Shown: positions 37,001-45,804, counted from the stretch's first letter. The stretch: DNA of 64,000 nt from Brevundimonas naejangsanensis DSM 23858 (GCF_000421705.1 NZ_ATXN01000003.1:129001-193000), one strand, 5' to 3'. A program made the numbers and translations. Notes: generated by a model not told the origin, from the letters alone.

Positions 37001-37022
37001 GCCGGGGGTTCAAATCCCCGGC
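37001..37022. other. Perfect hairpin resembling a tRNA T-arm
   Basis: GCCGGGG (37001-37007) pairs perfectly with CCCCGGC (37016-37022), with loop GTTCAAAT, giving GGGTTCAAATCCC, identical to the T-arm/B-box consensus. No anticodon or D-arm lies upstream and no CCA follows. It could be a tRNA 3' remnant, an attachment-type scar, or simply a hairpin after the transsulfuration operon (no T-run). Confidence 0.4.
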
Positions 37023-37043
37023 GGGCCTGCCTAGGCTGGGGTC

Positions 37044-38270
37044 ATGTTTGATTTCGACGCCATGCGTATTCGCTTGGCGGAGTTTCCGATCGCGGAGATG
37101 CTGATCGGGCTCTGTCTTCTCGCCCTTCTTGCCTTCATCGCGGACTTTGTGGTCCGCCGCATCCTGACCCGACTGATCCTGAAAGTCGTCGGCCGGGCGG
37201 TGCATGATCTCGACACTCTGTTGCAGCCCGTGGTGCGCAGCTTCACCCGCGTCGTGCCCGCCATCATCATCCATCAGGGGATCAGCGGCGTGCCGCATCT
37301 GGCGCCCGGCGTCGTCACCCTGATCCAGAACGTGGCCGGGGCCTTCATGATCGTGGCCGTGGCCATCGGCATAGGCGCCGGTCTGGACATGGCCAACGCC
37401 ATCTACGCCCGCTCGCCGCGCGCCCATCGACGCAGCATCAAGGGCTATCTTCAGGTGCTGAAGATCGTCATCTACGCCATCGCCACCATACTGGTGATCG
37501 CGGCCTTGATCGACCGGTCGCCCTTGCTGCTGCTGTCGGGCCTCGGCGCTCTGGCGGCGGTGCTGATGCTGGTGTTCAAGGACACCATACTGTCGCTCGT
37601 GGCCTCGGTTCAGTTGAACTCCAACGACATGCTGCGCGTCGGCGACTGGATCGAGATGCCCCAGGTCAACGCAGACGGCGACGTCATCGACATCGCCCTG
37701 CACACGGTGAAGGTCCAGAACTGGGACAAGACGATCACCACCATCCCCACCTGGCGGCTGATCAGCGAGTCCTACCGTAACTGGCGCGGGATGCAGGAAA
37801 GCGGCGGGCGTCGTATCAAGCGCGCCCTGCTGATCGACCAGACCAGCGCGCGCTTCCTGACCGAGGACGAGCGTGACCGGATGCGGCGATTTCTGCTGAT
37901 CGACGACTATCTGGCCGACAAGAGCGCTGAGATGGCCGACTGGAACGCCAAACTGGTCGCGGCGGGGCGCGACCCGGTCAATATGCGCCGCTCGACCAAC
38001 ATCGGCGCCTTCCGCGCCTATGTGCAGAACTATCTGGAGAACCACCCCGGCATCCGTCAGGACATGACCCTGCTGGTGCGTCAGTTGCAGCCGACGGAGA
38101 CGGGGCTGCCGCTGGAGATCTACGCCTTCACCGCGACCACGGCCTGGGCCGAGTATGAGGCGATCCAGGGCGACATCTTCGACCACTTGCTGGCGATCCT
38201 GCCTGAGTTCGGCCTGCGCCTGTTTCAGTCGCCCACCGGCGCGGACTTCGTCCAGCTGAAGTCCTCATAA
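37044..38270 (+). CDS. Mechanosensitive channel, MscS family (YbdG-like)
   Basis: 408 residues. Several membrane helices occupy the first 190 residues; the last carries the pore-like segment S-G-L-G-A-L-A-A-V-L-M-L-V-F-K-D-T-I-L-S-, followed by the beta domain with R-V-G-D-W-I-E-M-P, a hallmark of MscS. The C-terminal domain is larger than in MscS and has W-D-K-T-I-T-T-I-P-T-W, as in YbdG. It releases solutes during hypo-osmotic shock. Confidence 0.93.
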   Translation: MFDFDAMRIRLAEFPIAEMLIGLCLLALLAFIADFVVRRILTRLILKVVGRAVHDLDTLLQPVVRSFTRVVPAIIIHQGISGVPHLAPGVVTLIQNVAGAFMIVAVAIGIGAGLDMANAIYARSPRAHRRSIKGYLQVLKIVIYAIATILVIAALIDRSPLLLLSGLGALAAVLMLVFKDTILSLVASVQLNSNDMLRVGDWIEMPQVNADGDVIDIALHTVKVQNWDKTITTIPTWRLISESYRNWRGMQESGGRRIKRALLIDQTSARFLTEDERDRMRRFLLIDDYLADKSAEMADWNAKLVAAGRDPVNMRRSTNIGAFRAYVQNYLENHPGIRQDMTLLVRQLQPTETGLPLEIYAFTATTAWAEYEAIQGDIFDHLLAILPEFGLRLFQSPTGADFVQLKSS

Positions 38271-38273
38271 GAA

Positions 38274-38303
38274 AAGCGCGCAGAGGGCGACCTCTGCGCG
38301 CTT
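38274..38303. terminator. Intrinsic terminator after the MscS gene
   Basis: AAGCGCGCAGAGG (38274-38286) pairs perfectly with CCTCTGCGCGCTT (38291-38303). Convergent with the cold-shock gene. Confidence 0.82.
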
Positions 38304-38355
38304 CAATCCTGTCATCGCCGCCCGTCGTTGCGAACGGAGCGGCGAGAGGGCTGGA

Positions 38356-38568
38356 TCAGCCTTCGGTCTTCAGTTGACCAGCCGATTCCTTGCCCGAGCG
38401 ACGGTCGCGCTCGATTTCGTAGGAAACCTTTTGGTTTTCGTCCAGACCGCGCAGGCCGGCTGCTTCGACGGCCGAGATGTGGACGAAGACGTCCTTGCCG
38501 CCGTCATCCGGCTGGATGAAGCCGTAGCCCTTGGTGGAGTTGAACCATTTTACAGTGCCGGTAGCCAT
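38356..38568 (-). CDS. Cold-shock protein (CspA family)
   Basis: 70 residues, one cold-shock domain with both RNA-binding motifs: K-G-Y-G-F-I (RNP1) and D-V-F-V-H-I (RNP2). It is an RNA chaperone. AGGTCC-type sequence and a long untranslated stretch (38569-38736) lie upstream, fitting the 5'-leader control known for csp genes, but no defined thermosensor fold was worked out. Confidence 0.96.
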   Translation of the reverse strand: MATGTVKWFNSTKGYGFIQPDDGGKDVFVHISAVEAAGLRGLDENQKVSYEIERDRRSGKESAGQLKTEG

Positions 38569-38736
38569 TTTCAGGACCTCCGCTAGAAGTTGGCCTCAGA
38601 GAACGTCCCTGATGGCCTGTCGGGTCTGTATGGATCGGCTTAGACCTCGGTGCGCGGGGCAGAAGGCAGAGCGTTACGCAGAGAGATCGACCTCACTAGG
38701 GTGGACCCTCCATCGCCCTAATGCAAGGGGCGGGGT

Positions 38737-38943
38737 TCAGGGCTCGGCCGTTTCCGGCGGCGAAATCCAGTTCTCCTGACACAGCTTGCGCAGGGCCGAG
38801 GTGATGGTCGAGCCGTACAGCGCGTCCTGAATCCGCTCATACCCCTCGGTCTTCAGGGCCTGTTTTACATCGCCTACGGTTCGGCAGGCGCCGCTTTGGG
38901 CCAGTTGGTACGCACGTTCCAAAGTCGTCGGTCGAAAAGTCAT
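38737..38943 (-). CDS. Small hypothetical protein
   Basis: 68 residues, unrecognised. It is helical with a mix of charged and hydrophobic residues (T-L-E-R-A-Y-Q-L-A-Q-S-G near the start, A-L-R-K-L-C-Q-E near the end), which suggests a small winged-helix-like or regulatory protein, but this is weak. The codon pattern fits real coding and no better gene overlaps it. Confidence 0.55.
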   Translation of the reverse strand: MTFRPTTLERAYQLAQSGACRTVGDVKQALKTEGYERIQDALYGSTITSALRKLCQENWISPPETAEP

Positions 38944-39004
38944 GGCGTCAGCCTAGGCTTTTTCCGCCAAAGGTGAAACAGGCGCCTGAGACGCAGGCCT
39001 CTGG

Positions 39005-39697
39005 TCAGAAATAGACGCTGATCCCGGCGACCAAGGCGTCGGCGTACTGTTCGCCCGGAACCTTGGCGTTCGTGCCGTGCCAGCGCAGTTCGGCCTCAAG
39101 ATTGGACGTCAGGGCGTAGGTCGCGCCGATGTTGTAGCCGGTGTAGTCGACGCTGTTGTCCTGCTCGCGACGGCCGACCTCGGCCGAGACGTTCAGCTTG
39201 TCGGTAAAGTCCCAGCCGCCGCGCACCGCGACCCAGGTCCAGGCCTTCACCGAACCGGCGCCGTCGGGCGAGTGTTGCAGCCGCAGGCGGGCGCTGGCCG
39301 GGCCGATCGAGCGCTTCATGTCGGCCGTGAACTCCCACGACTTGTCGTCATAGCCGGGGTCGGCGTCGACCCGCCACTTGTGCGCGACGTTCAGGTCGAA
39401 GTCGAAGCCGGCCCATTGCGGGCGCACGCCGCCGGCCAGTTCCAACTCCAGCTCCGAGCCGCCGCTTTTGATCGTTTCAAAGGCGGGGCTGACATAGAAG
39501 AGGCCGCTTTCGCTTTCCCATTCCGCCGCGCCCCAGACGAAGGGATCGCCGTCGGACTTGGAGGCGTCCTTGGAGCGGTTGTCGCTGGCGGCGCCCGCGC
39601 TGAAGCTCCAGCGGCCGGGAAGCTCTTGCGCCTGAGCCGCCGAGGCCAGGATCAGGAGCGGGGCGGTCGCCAGAAGGGCGGTCGTCAGGATGCGCAT
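39005..39697 (-). CDS. TorF-family putative porin (Gcw_chp-like)
   Basis: 230 residues. A signal peptide (about 1-23, ending A-Q-A) is followed by an N-terminal F-S-A-G-A-A-S-D-N near 32-40 with a conserved D-G-D-P-F, as in the Gcw_chp/TorF porin family. Alternating beta strands end in the BAM signature I-S-V-Y-F. Substrate unknown. It stands between a small hypothetical gene and nitronate monooxygenase with no tight linkage. Confidence 0.75.
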   Translation of the reverse strand: MRILTTALLATAPLLILASAAQAQELPGRWSFSAGAASDNRSKDASKSDGDPFVWGAAEWESESGLFYVSPAFETIKSGGSELELELAGGVRPQWAGFDFDLNVAHKWRVDADPGYDDKSWEFTADMKRSIGPASARLRLQHSPDGAGSVKAWTWVAVRGGWDFTDKLNVSAEVGRREQDNSVDYTGYNIGATYALTSNLEAELRWHGTNAKVPGEQYADALVAGISVYF

Positions 39698-39732
39698 GGT
39701 CGGCCTCGTCAGGGGAGTGTCGAGGCCGCTTC

Positions 39733-40659
39733 CTAGAGGCGCTTCTTGTCGAATTTATCACAAGCCTGCGAAAACTCGTCCGTCAGCCGAGCGACAAGCT
39801 GGGCCGTGGTCGGCACGTCGTGGATGGCGCCCGAGCCCTGACCGGCCGACCAGATTGTCTTCCACGCCTTGGCCTCTTCGCCCATGTCCAGCTTGTGCTC
39901 GGGCAGGGACTTGGGGTCGATCTTGTTTTCGACCAGCGAGGGCGTCAGGAAGTTGGCCGGAATGCCCGAGACGGCGGGCGTATAGGTGATGTCGGCCGAG
40001 CCCGACTGGACGATCAGATCCTTGTAGTGGGGCTGGGCCGCGCTTTCGGTCGTGGCGATGAAGCGGGTGCCCATATAGGCGAAGTCGGCCCCCATCATCA
40101 GCGCCGCCGCCACGTCCTGCCCGGTCGACAGGGCGCCCGCCAGGATGATGGTCCCGTCGTAGAAGCTGCGGACCTCGTTGATCAGGGCGAAGGGGTTGAC
40201 GACCCCGGCGTGCCCGCCCGCGCCGTTGGCGACCAGGATCAGGCCGTCGACGCCCGCCTCGGCCGCCTTGCGCGCATGACGCACATTGGCGATGTCGTGG
40301 AAGACCACGCCGCCATAGCCGTGCACCGCGTCCACCACGTCGCGCACGGCGCCGAGCGAGGTGATGATCAGCGGCACCTTCTCCTCGACCGAGACCATCA
40401 TGTCGGCCATCAGGCGCGGATTGGTCGGGTGGACGATGTGGTTGACGCCGAAGGGGGCGGCGTCGGGATTCAGCCGCGACTTGATCTCGTGCAGCCACTC
40501 CCGATAGCCCTCGGTCGTGCGCTGGTTCAGCGAGGGGAAGGTCCCGATCACGCCCGCATTACAGGCCTCGACCACCAGATCAGGCCCCGACACCAGGAAC
40601 ATGGGCGAGGCGATCACCGGCAGCTTGAGGCCGGACTGCAGGGAAGCGGGAATGGCCAC
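39733..40659 (-). CDS. Nitronate monooxygenase (2-nitropropane dioxygenase family)
   Basis: 308 residues of an FMN-dependent TIM barrel. Visible motifs: P-V-I-A-S-P-M-F near the N-terminus, G-V-N-H-I-V, the N-G-A-G-G-H-A-G flavin-phosphate segment and A-Y-M-G-T-R-F-I-A-T. Members oxidise propionate-3-nitronate or related toxic nitronates. Which one is used here is not clear. It is monocistronic. Confidence 0.93.
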   Translation of the reverse strand: MAIPASLQSGLKLPVIASPMFLVSGPDLVVEACNAGVIGTFPSLNQRTTEGYREWLHEIKSRLNPDAAPFGVNHIVHPTNPRLMADMMVSVEEKVPLIITSLGAVRDVVDAVHGYGGVVFHDIANVRHARKAAEAGVDGLILVANGAGGHAGVVNPFALINEVRSFYDGTIILAGALSTGQDVAAALMMGADFAYMGTRFIATTESAAQPHYKDLIVQSGSADITYTPAVSGIPANFLTPSLVENKIDPKSLPEHKLDMGEEAKAWKTIWSAGQGSGAIHDVPTTAQLVARLTDEFSQACDKFDKKRL

Positions 40660-41052
40660 GGGTCGTCTCTCCTGAGTTGCTTTTGGCTACGCTAACCGGC
40701 TGTCGTCAGGGAAGGCAATGCGTTCCAGCGCCCTTCTCCCCTTGAGGGAGAAGGTGGCAGGCGCCAGCCTGACGGATGAGGGGTGTGAGCGCTGCGGCGT
40801 CCGATTGCGGATCCGGGGCGGACAAAGGTTCAAACATCGCGCCGACACCCCTCATCCGAGCGCCTCCAGCGCCCACCTTCTCCCTCAAGGGGAGAAGGAA
40901 AAAAGAGAGTCCAATTCGTCTGAATCGTCTGAAATTGCCCCGTCCCTGCACGGCCGCTCTCCCCTCGACCGGGGCGCAGTCTAGCACAGGCGCGGCGGGG
41001 GGATGGCCGATTGCGGCGGGGCGGCGTTTTCTTTGGCGGACCAAACGCCTAA
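40660..41052. other. 393-base intergenic region with a composite palindrome
   Basis: No gene is seen. Most of the stretch is palindrome B (40732-40898). The remainder (about 40900-41052) is ordinary G+C-rich sequence that should hold the queF promoter, but no clear -35/-10 pair could be picked by eye. Confidence 0.6.
40732..40898. repeat. Composite intergenic palindrome B (CCTTCTCCC type)
   Basis: An arm at 40732-40757 (CCTTCTCCCCTTGAGGGAGA, then AGGTGG) is mirrored by one at 40873-40898, with each arm a hairpin itself. The inner GGATGAGGGGTG is mirrored by CACCCCTCATCC. It is of the same family as the element at 26466-26606, with a different, diverged centre. Confidence 0.85.
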
Positions 41053-41523
41053 ATGGCGGGCATGACCCACTATACCGACAGCCTCAGCCAACTCGGCGTC
41101 CAGACCGCCGCCCCGACCAATCCGGAAGAGGCGGTGCTGGAGCGCGTGCCTAATCCGCACGCCGACACGCTTTATGTGGCGCGCTTCACCGCGCCGGAGT
41201 TCACCAGCCTGTGCCCGGTGACGGGCCAGCCCGACTTCGCCCACATCGTCATCGACTATGTGCCGGGCGACTGGCTGGTCGAGAGCAAGAGCCTGAAGCT
41301 GTACCTGACCAGCTTCCGCAACCACGGCGCCTTCCACGAGGACTGCACCGTCGCCATCGGCAAGCGCCTGGCCGAACTGCTGCAACCGAAATGGCTGCGC
41401 ATCGGAGGCTATTGGTATCCGCGCGGCGGCATCCCCATCGACGTCTTCTGGCAGACGGGCGCGCCGCTGGAGGGCGTGTGGCTGCCGGATCAGGGCGTGG
41501 CGGGGTATCGCGGGCGGGGGTGA
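41053..41523 (+). CDS. queF: NADPH-dependent 7-cyano-7-deazaguanine reductase (unimodular type)
   Basis: 156 residues, the short QueF type. Catalytic C54 lies in [12 protein letters not shown] and D61 follows at the usual spacing. The QueF signature [14 protein letters not shown] is intact. It reduces preQ0 to preQ1 in queuosine synthesis. ATG 41053 is used; ATG 41062 is equally possible because neither has a clear ribosome binding site. No other que gene is in the window. Confidence 0.96.
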   Translation: MAGMTHYTDSLSQLGVQTAAPTNPEEAVLERVPNPHADTLYVARFTAPEFTSLCPVTGQPDFAHIVIDYVPGDWLVESKSLKLYLTSFRNHGAFHEDCTVAIGKRLAELLQPKWLRIGGYWYPRGGIPIDVFWQTGAPLEGVWLPDQGVAGYRGRG

Positions 41524-41570
41524 GGGGGCGGCGAGGCCGCCTCGTGCACAGTTAGGTTCCTAGTAACGAT

Positions 41571-42392
41571 TCAGTACATTCTCTGATCTGTAATCTGTTG
41601 CTCGGTTGGTATTCCTGCAGCTTCTAGGAAGTCCTTTAAATCCTGATATTTGGATCGATATCCTGAAACCCGAATTATCTTTGGGCTAAATATAAGCCCA
41701 AGTTCCGATACGGCGCCTCCTGCATTGTTTCTTACGAAAAGAGGAGATATCGCTTGAAGAATGTTGTTTGCAGATTGGCGATGCTGCTGAACGTTCCGGC
41801 AATGTGCGTTGATGGCGAAGCGAAACGAACCAACGATCACATCAATGAGAGAGGTGAAGTGCGATTGACCGATTGCTGAATAATGGTAGCCGACGATGCG
41901 CCGCATCGGAACCTCAGCCGCATACGGCATGCCTACCAATCCGACGCTGAATTTTTCGGCTAAGTGAGCTTCAATCTGGTTTCCAGCATCATTAAATCTA
42001 TCAATCAACACTAAGCCAGTCTCATTCAATCGATTGAGCAGGCAGTCAAAGTGAAAACAAACCGTATTGATGCCGTTACGGCGGGCTTCATCAGGATTGG
42101 TCGCGATGTCGTGTAGAACTAAGTAGCCTAGCAATTTAACTTCATGTCTTACTGTTGCGTCAATGACTTGGCGCTTTAGTTCGATAAATTGTTCGTGTGA
42201 AAATCCCTCTGGGCCAGGGTTAAACTTAAGTCTATATTCACGGGGGACGTTGAGGTTGGCGCGAATAGCGTCGATTTCACGTGAAAGATCCATTGCGCGC
42301 GTGCCGTCAATGGCGATGCCTGCGTAGATTAGAAAGTCGCCGGGGCGATCTTCCATATTCGATTCGTCGCAATACAGAAGGTGCATTGCCAT
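41571..42392 (-). CDS. DUF3800 domain protein, A+T-rich
   Basis: 273 residues from ATG 42392 with AGGAAAGG just upstream. DUF3800 features: L-Y-C-D-E-S-N at the N-terminus and, mid-protein, V-L-I-D-R-F-N-D, acidic positions consistent with an RNase H-like fold. The function is unknown. The base composition is strikingly different from its surroundings (26 G/C in the 60 bases from 41581), and codon choice follows, which suggests recent acquisition. It is single, with no transposase or toxin partner beside it. Members are often found in phage or defence islands. Confidence 0.88.
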   Translation of the reverse strand: MAMHLLYCDESNMEDRPGDFLIYAGIAIDGTRAMDLSREIDAIRANLNVPREYRLKFNPGPEGFSHEQFIELKRQVIDATVRHEVKLLGYLVLHDIATNPDEARRNGINTVCFHFDCLLNRLNETGLVLIDRFNDAGNQIEAHLAEKFSVGLVGMPYAAEVPMRRIVGYHYSAIGQSHFTSLIDVIVGSFRFAINAHCRNVQQHRQSANNILQAISPLFVRNNAGGAVSELGLIFSPKIIRVSGYRSKYQDLKDFLEAAGIPTEQQITDQRMY

Positions 42393-42517
42393 GCCTTTCC
42401 TCGGATGCTTGCAGGTTGAAAAGCGCTATTACGATGATAGAGGCAGATTTCCGATAAATGGCAATCGCTTCGGCAATCCAATGTGTCCTCACTTCTAGCT
42501 ATCGCTAATCCCCTGCC

Positions 42518-43375
42518 ATGACCCCATCCCCCCGCCTCCCGCTCGAAGCCTGGGGCCGTCGCCTGATGACCCGCGCCGAGGCATGGGCGGACCGCTCGCG
42601 GCTTCGCCGTTACGCCTATGAGTTCCTGTGGTTCGGGCTGAAGCAGGGGTGGGCGTGTCTGTTCGGCGGGGCGATGCTGGCGCTGATCGTGGGGACGTTT
42701 CTGTTATGGCCGGATCAGGCGCCGCTGGCGCGCTATGACTTTCTGGTGCTGGGGGCGCTGGGGATACAGGCGCTGATGCTGGCCCTGAAGCTGGAGAGCT
42801 GGGAGGAGGCGCGGGTCATCTTCCTGTTCCATGTCGCCGGGACGATCATGGAGCTGTTCAAGACCTATCACGGGTCGTGGATCTATCCGGAAGAGTCGGT
42901 GCTGAGGATCGGCGCCGTGCCGCTGTTCTCGGGCTTCATGTATGCGGCGGTGGGCAGCTACATCGCGCGGGTGCAGCGCATCTTCCATATCCGGGTGCGG
43001 AACTATCCGCCGCTATGGACGACGTGGGTGCTGGCCGCGGCGATCTACGTCAACTTCTTCGCCCACCACTGGCTGCCGGACATTCGGCTGGCGCTATTCG
43101 CGGCGACGGGGCTGCTGTTCATGCGGGGGTGGTTCTACTTCACCGCAGACCGGACGCGAAGGGCGATGCCGCTGCTGCTGGGCTATGGGCTGGTGGCGCT
43201 GTTCATCTGGTTCGCGGAGAACCTGGGGACGTTCGCGCGGGCCTGGGTCTATCCGGGGCAGGAGGGCGGATGGGAGATGGTCAGCCTGAACAAGCTGGGG
43301 GCGTGGTTCCTGCTGATGATCATCTCGGTGGTGCTGGTGTCGCTGGTGCACCGGCCGGAGGAGGAGGAGCGCTGA
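42518..43375 (+). CDS. DUF817 family membrane protein
   Basis: 285 residues with about seven hydrophobic helices. It matches DUF817 by the segments L-W-F-G-L-K-Q-G, H-V-A-G-T-I-M-E-L-F-K, G-S-W-I-Y-P-E and W-F-A-E-N-L-G-T-F-A-R-A-W. Conserved charged and aromatic residues inside the membrane part suggest a transporter or enzyme, but no function is known. Upstream is the A+T-rich DUF3800 gene, divergent; downstream is palindrome D. Confidence 0.87.
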   Translation: MTPSPRLPLEAWGRRLMTRAEAWADRSRLRRYAYEFLWFGLKQGWACLFGGAMLALIVGTFLLWPDQAPLARYDFLVLGALGIQALMLALKLESWEEARVIFLFHVAGTIMELFKTYHGSWIYPEESVLRIGAVPLFSGFMYAAVGSYIARVQRIFHIRVRNYPPLWTTWVLAAAIYVNFFAHHWLPDIRLALFAATGLLFMRGWFYFTADRTRRAMPLLLGYGLVALFIWFAENLGTFARAWVYPGQEGGWEMVSLNKLGAWFLLMIISVVLVSLVHRPEEEER

Positions 43376-43382
43376 TCCTCTC

Positions 43383-43547
43383 TTTCGTCATCCTCCGGCG
43401 ACCCTCGCGAAAGCGGGGGGAGACCGGGGGACCCAGCGGCGCCGAAGGCGATCTTTATGCAGGCGTCGCGTGTGCCGCTTTCGCCCTATGGGCGCCGCTG
43501 GGTCCCCCGGTCTGCGCCGCTGTGCGGCTTGCCGGAGGATGACGAAA
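43383..43547. repeat. Composite intergenic palindrome D (nested inverted repeats)
   Basis: The outer arms TTTCGTCATCCTCCGGC (43383-43399) and GCCGGAGGATGACGAAA (43531-43547) are perfect. The inner arms at 43421-43443 and 43491-43513 are also perfect over 23 bp and contain ACCGGGGGACCCAGCGG. The centre has no gene. It lies between the convergent DUF817 and nitroreductase genes. Confidence 0.9.
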
Positions 43548-43556
43548 AAAAGAGGG

Positions 43557-44159
43557 TTACGGCCGGGCCGTCACCTTGTGCTCCAGGTCGGGGCGGGGGC
43601 GCTCCAGCGGGGGCTCGGACAGGGAGCCGATGTGGATGAAGCCGGCGATGCTCTCGCCGTCCTCGATGCCGAACAGGGCGACGGCCGCGGGGTCGTAGGA
43701 ATACCAGTCGGTGATCCAGCTGGCGCAATAGCCGAGCGCATTGGCCGCGTGCTCAAGGTTCATGCAGACGGCGCCGGCGGACAACTGCTGCTCCCACACC
43801 GGAACCTTGTGGCCTTCGATGGGGGTCAAGACGACAAGGATGGTCAGCGGCGGATTGGCCAGTTTGGCCAGGGAGGCGATCTCCTTGCCGGTGCGGTTCT
43901 GGGTCTCGCCCAGCGCGGCGAGGGCCTCGGACAGCTCGGCGCGGCTGCGCGGGCCAAGGATGACGAAGCGCCAGGGGAACAGCTTGCCGTGGTCGGGCGT
44001 GCGGGCGCCCAGCAGAAGAATCTGCTCGACCTCGGCGTCCGTGGGGCCGGGCAGGGTCAGCAGTTGGGCCGAGGCCGAGCGGCGCACGGCCAGCCGCGAC
44101 AGCAGCTCTTGCGAACGGACGGGCAGGGGCAGGGGGGAGGACAGGTCTGACTGGCTCAT
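43557..44159 (-). CDS. Nitroreductase-family protein
   Basis: 200 residues of the FMN-binding nitroreductase fold, close to the YdjA type: R-R-S-A-S near 26-30 (FMN phosphate contact), G-A-R-T-P-D-H-G-K-L-F-P-W-R-F, and the C-terminal A-L-G-Y-C-A-S-W-I-T. It uses NAD(P)H to reduce an unknown substrate. Divergent from the NUDIX gene that starts 45 bases away. Confidence 0.9.
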   Translation of the reverse strand: MSQSDLSSPLPLPVRSQELLSRLAVRRSASAQLLTLPGPTDAEVEQILLLGARTPDHGKLFPWRFVILGPRSRAELSEALAALGETQNRTGKEIASLAKLANPPLTILVVLTPIEGHKVPVWEQQLSAGAVCMNLEHAANALGYCASWITDWYSYDPAAVALFGIEDGESIAGFIHIGSLSEPPLERPRPDLEHKVTARP

Positions 44160-44204
44160 GGCCGATAGCTAGGCTTTCGAGGCGCGCGGCGCCATAGCAG
44201 GGGC

Positions 44205-44834
44205 ATGAGCAAGATCCGCGACATCAAGCCTCGCTGGGCCGAGGGCCTGCCCGAGACGCCGCCGTGGCGCAGTCTGGGGACGAGCGTGGTCGTCGATACG
44301 CCGTGGATGCAGGTGACGCGCCATCCGGCCGTGGCGCCGACGGGGGCGGATGCCGACTACATGGTCATGCGGCCCAGGAATGTGGGGACGGGCGTGCTGC
44401 CGCTGCATGACGACGGGACGGTCAGTCTGGTCGGGCAGCACCGCTTCGCCCTGATGCGCTATTCGTGGGAGATGCCCGAGGGCGGGGCGCCGGAGGGGGA
44501 AGACCCCTTCGAGGCGGTGAAGCGCGAACTGGCCGAGGAGGCGGGGCTGACGGCCCAGCACTGGCGCGGGGCGCTGGACATGGACCTGTCCAACTCCATC
44601 ACCGACGAGCGGGCGATGACCTGGGTGGCCTGGGGGCTGGAAGCCACGGACAAGGCGCCGGACCCGACCGAGGTCTTCCTGTCGGCGCGCGTGCCGTTCG
44701 GCGCGCTGATGGCCGAGATTGCGCGCGGCGCGGTGCGCGACAGCCTGACGGTGGCGACGGCCTATCGGGCCTACCATATGGCGCGGGAGGGCGAACTGCC
44801 CGCCGCGCTGGCGCGTTCCATGCTGGGCGCGTAG
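44205..44834 (+). CDS. NUDIX hydrolase
   Basis: 209 residues. A typical, compact NUDIX box: G-G-A-P-E-G-E-D-P-F-E-A-V-K-R-E-L-A-E-E, ending A-G-L. The preceding W-E-M-P-E and the N-terminal domain resemble ADP-ribose pyrophosphatase-type enzymes. cysE starts 27 bases downstream in the same direction, so they may be co-transcribed, but no functional link is evident. Confidence 0.92.
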   Translation: MSKIRDIKPRWAEGLPETPPWRSLGTSVVVDTPWMQVTRHPAVAPTGADADYMVMRPRNVGTGVLPLHDDGTVSLVGQHRFALMRYSWEMPEGGAPEGEDPFEAVKRELAEEAGLTAQHWRGALDMDLSNSITDERAMTWVAWGLEATDKAPDPTEVFLSARVPFGALMAEIARGAVRDSLTVATAYRAYHMAREGELPAALARSMLGA

Positions 44835-44861
44835 GGTCGAGCCGAAGTTTAAGGAAGCCTG

Positions 44862-45683
44862 ATGGCCAAGCTGGAAGTCGTGCCGCAACAGCCGGACCTG
44901 TGGGCGCAGTTGCGCGCCGCAGCCGAGGACGCTGCGCGCGAGGAGCCGCGTCTGGCGTCGCAGCTGAACGCCGTGGTGCTGGCGCACGACGATTTCGCCG
45001 GGGCGCTGAGCTTCCAGATCGCGCGCAAGCTGGGCGATGCGGAGCTGGGGGCCATGACGGTGCGCGAGGTGGCCCTGTCGGCCTTCGCCGCCGATCCGGG
45101 CATTGTCGCCGCCGCCGAGGCGGACCTGAAGGCGGTGCAGGAACGCGATCCGGCGATCCGCTCGCTGTTGCAGCCCTTCATGTATTTCAAGGGGTTCCAG
45201 GCGTTGCAGGCGTGGCGCGTGGCGCACTGGCTGTGGACACAGGACCGCGACACCCTGGCGTTTCACTTCCAGAGCCGGATCTCGGAGCTGTTCCAGCTGG
45301 ACATCCACCCGGCGGCGCGGATCGGCTCGGGCGTCTTTCTGGACCACGGCACGGGCATCGTCATCGGCGAGACGGCGGTGATCGGCGACGAGGTGTCGAT
45401 GCTGCACGCCGTGACGCTGGGCGGAACGGGGGCCGAGCGCGGCGACCGCCATCCTAAGATCGGGCGCGGCGTCCTGCTGGGCGCCGGGGCCAAGGTGCTG
45501 GGCAACATCACCGTCGGCGACTACGCCAAGGTGGCGTCGGGCTCGGTGGTGCTGAAGCCGGTGCCGGCGGGCTGCACCGTGGCGGGGGTGCCCGCGCGGC
45601 TGGTCAACTGCCCGACCGACGCCACGCCCGCGCGGACGATGGACCATACGCTGTCCGACATCGTCTATGACTTCGTGATCTGA
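44862..45683 (+). CDS. cysE: Serine O-acetyltransferase
   Basis: 273 residues. An N-terminal helical domain (about 1-140) precedes left-handed beta-helix repeats: D-I-H-P-A-A-R-I-G, F-L-D-H-G-T-G-I-V-I-G-E-T-A, M-L-H-A-V-T-L-G-G-T. The catalytic histidine is in D-H-G. It makes O-acetylserine for cysteine synthesis. AAGGA lies near the ATG. A small hairpin with no T-run follows at 45686-45706. Confidence 0.97.
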   Translation: MAKLEVVPQQPDLWAQLRAAAEDAAREEPRLASQLNAVVLAHDDFAGALSFQIARKLGDAELGAMTVREVALSAFAADPGIVAAAEADLKAVQERDPAIRSLLQPFMYFKGFQALQAWRVAHWLWTQDRDTLAFHFQSRISELFQLDIHPAARIGSGVFLDHGTGIVIGETAVIGDEVSMLHAVTLGGTGAERGDRHPKIGRGVLLGAGAKVLGNITVGDYAKVASGSVVLKPVPAGCTVAGVPARLVNCPTDATPARTMDHTLSDIVYDFVI

Positions 45684-45804
45684 GGAGGCGTCGCCTGTGG
45701 ACGCCTGAAGCGCGGGCTTCGCCTCGGGCTTCCCAAGGAGGGACGGCTTCTCTAGGGTCCGCGCCCAACGATATGCGCTTCGGCGCCAAAACGAGGCTGA
45801 CCCC

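Noticed and set aside
45686..45706. Terminator after cysE
   Set aside because: AGGCGTC...GACGCCT is a perfect 7-bp repeat but has no T-run, and the stem is short; not listed as a terminator.
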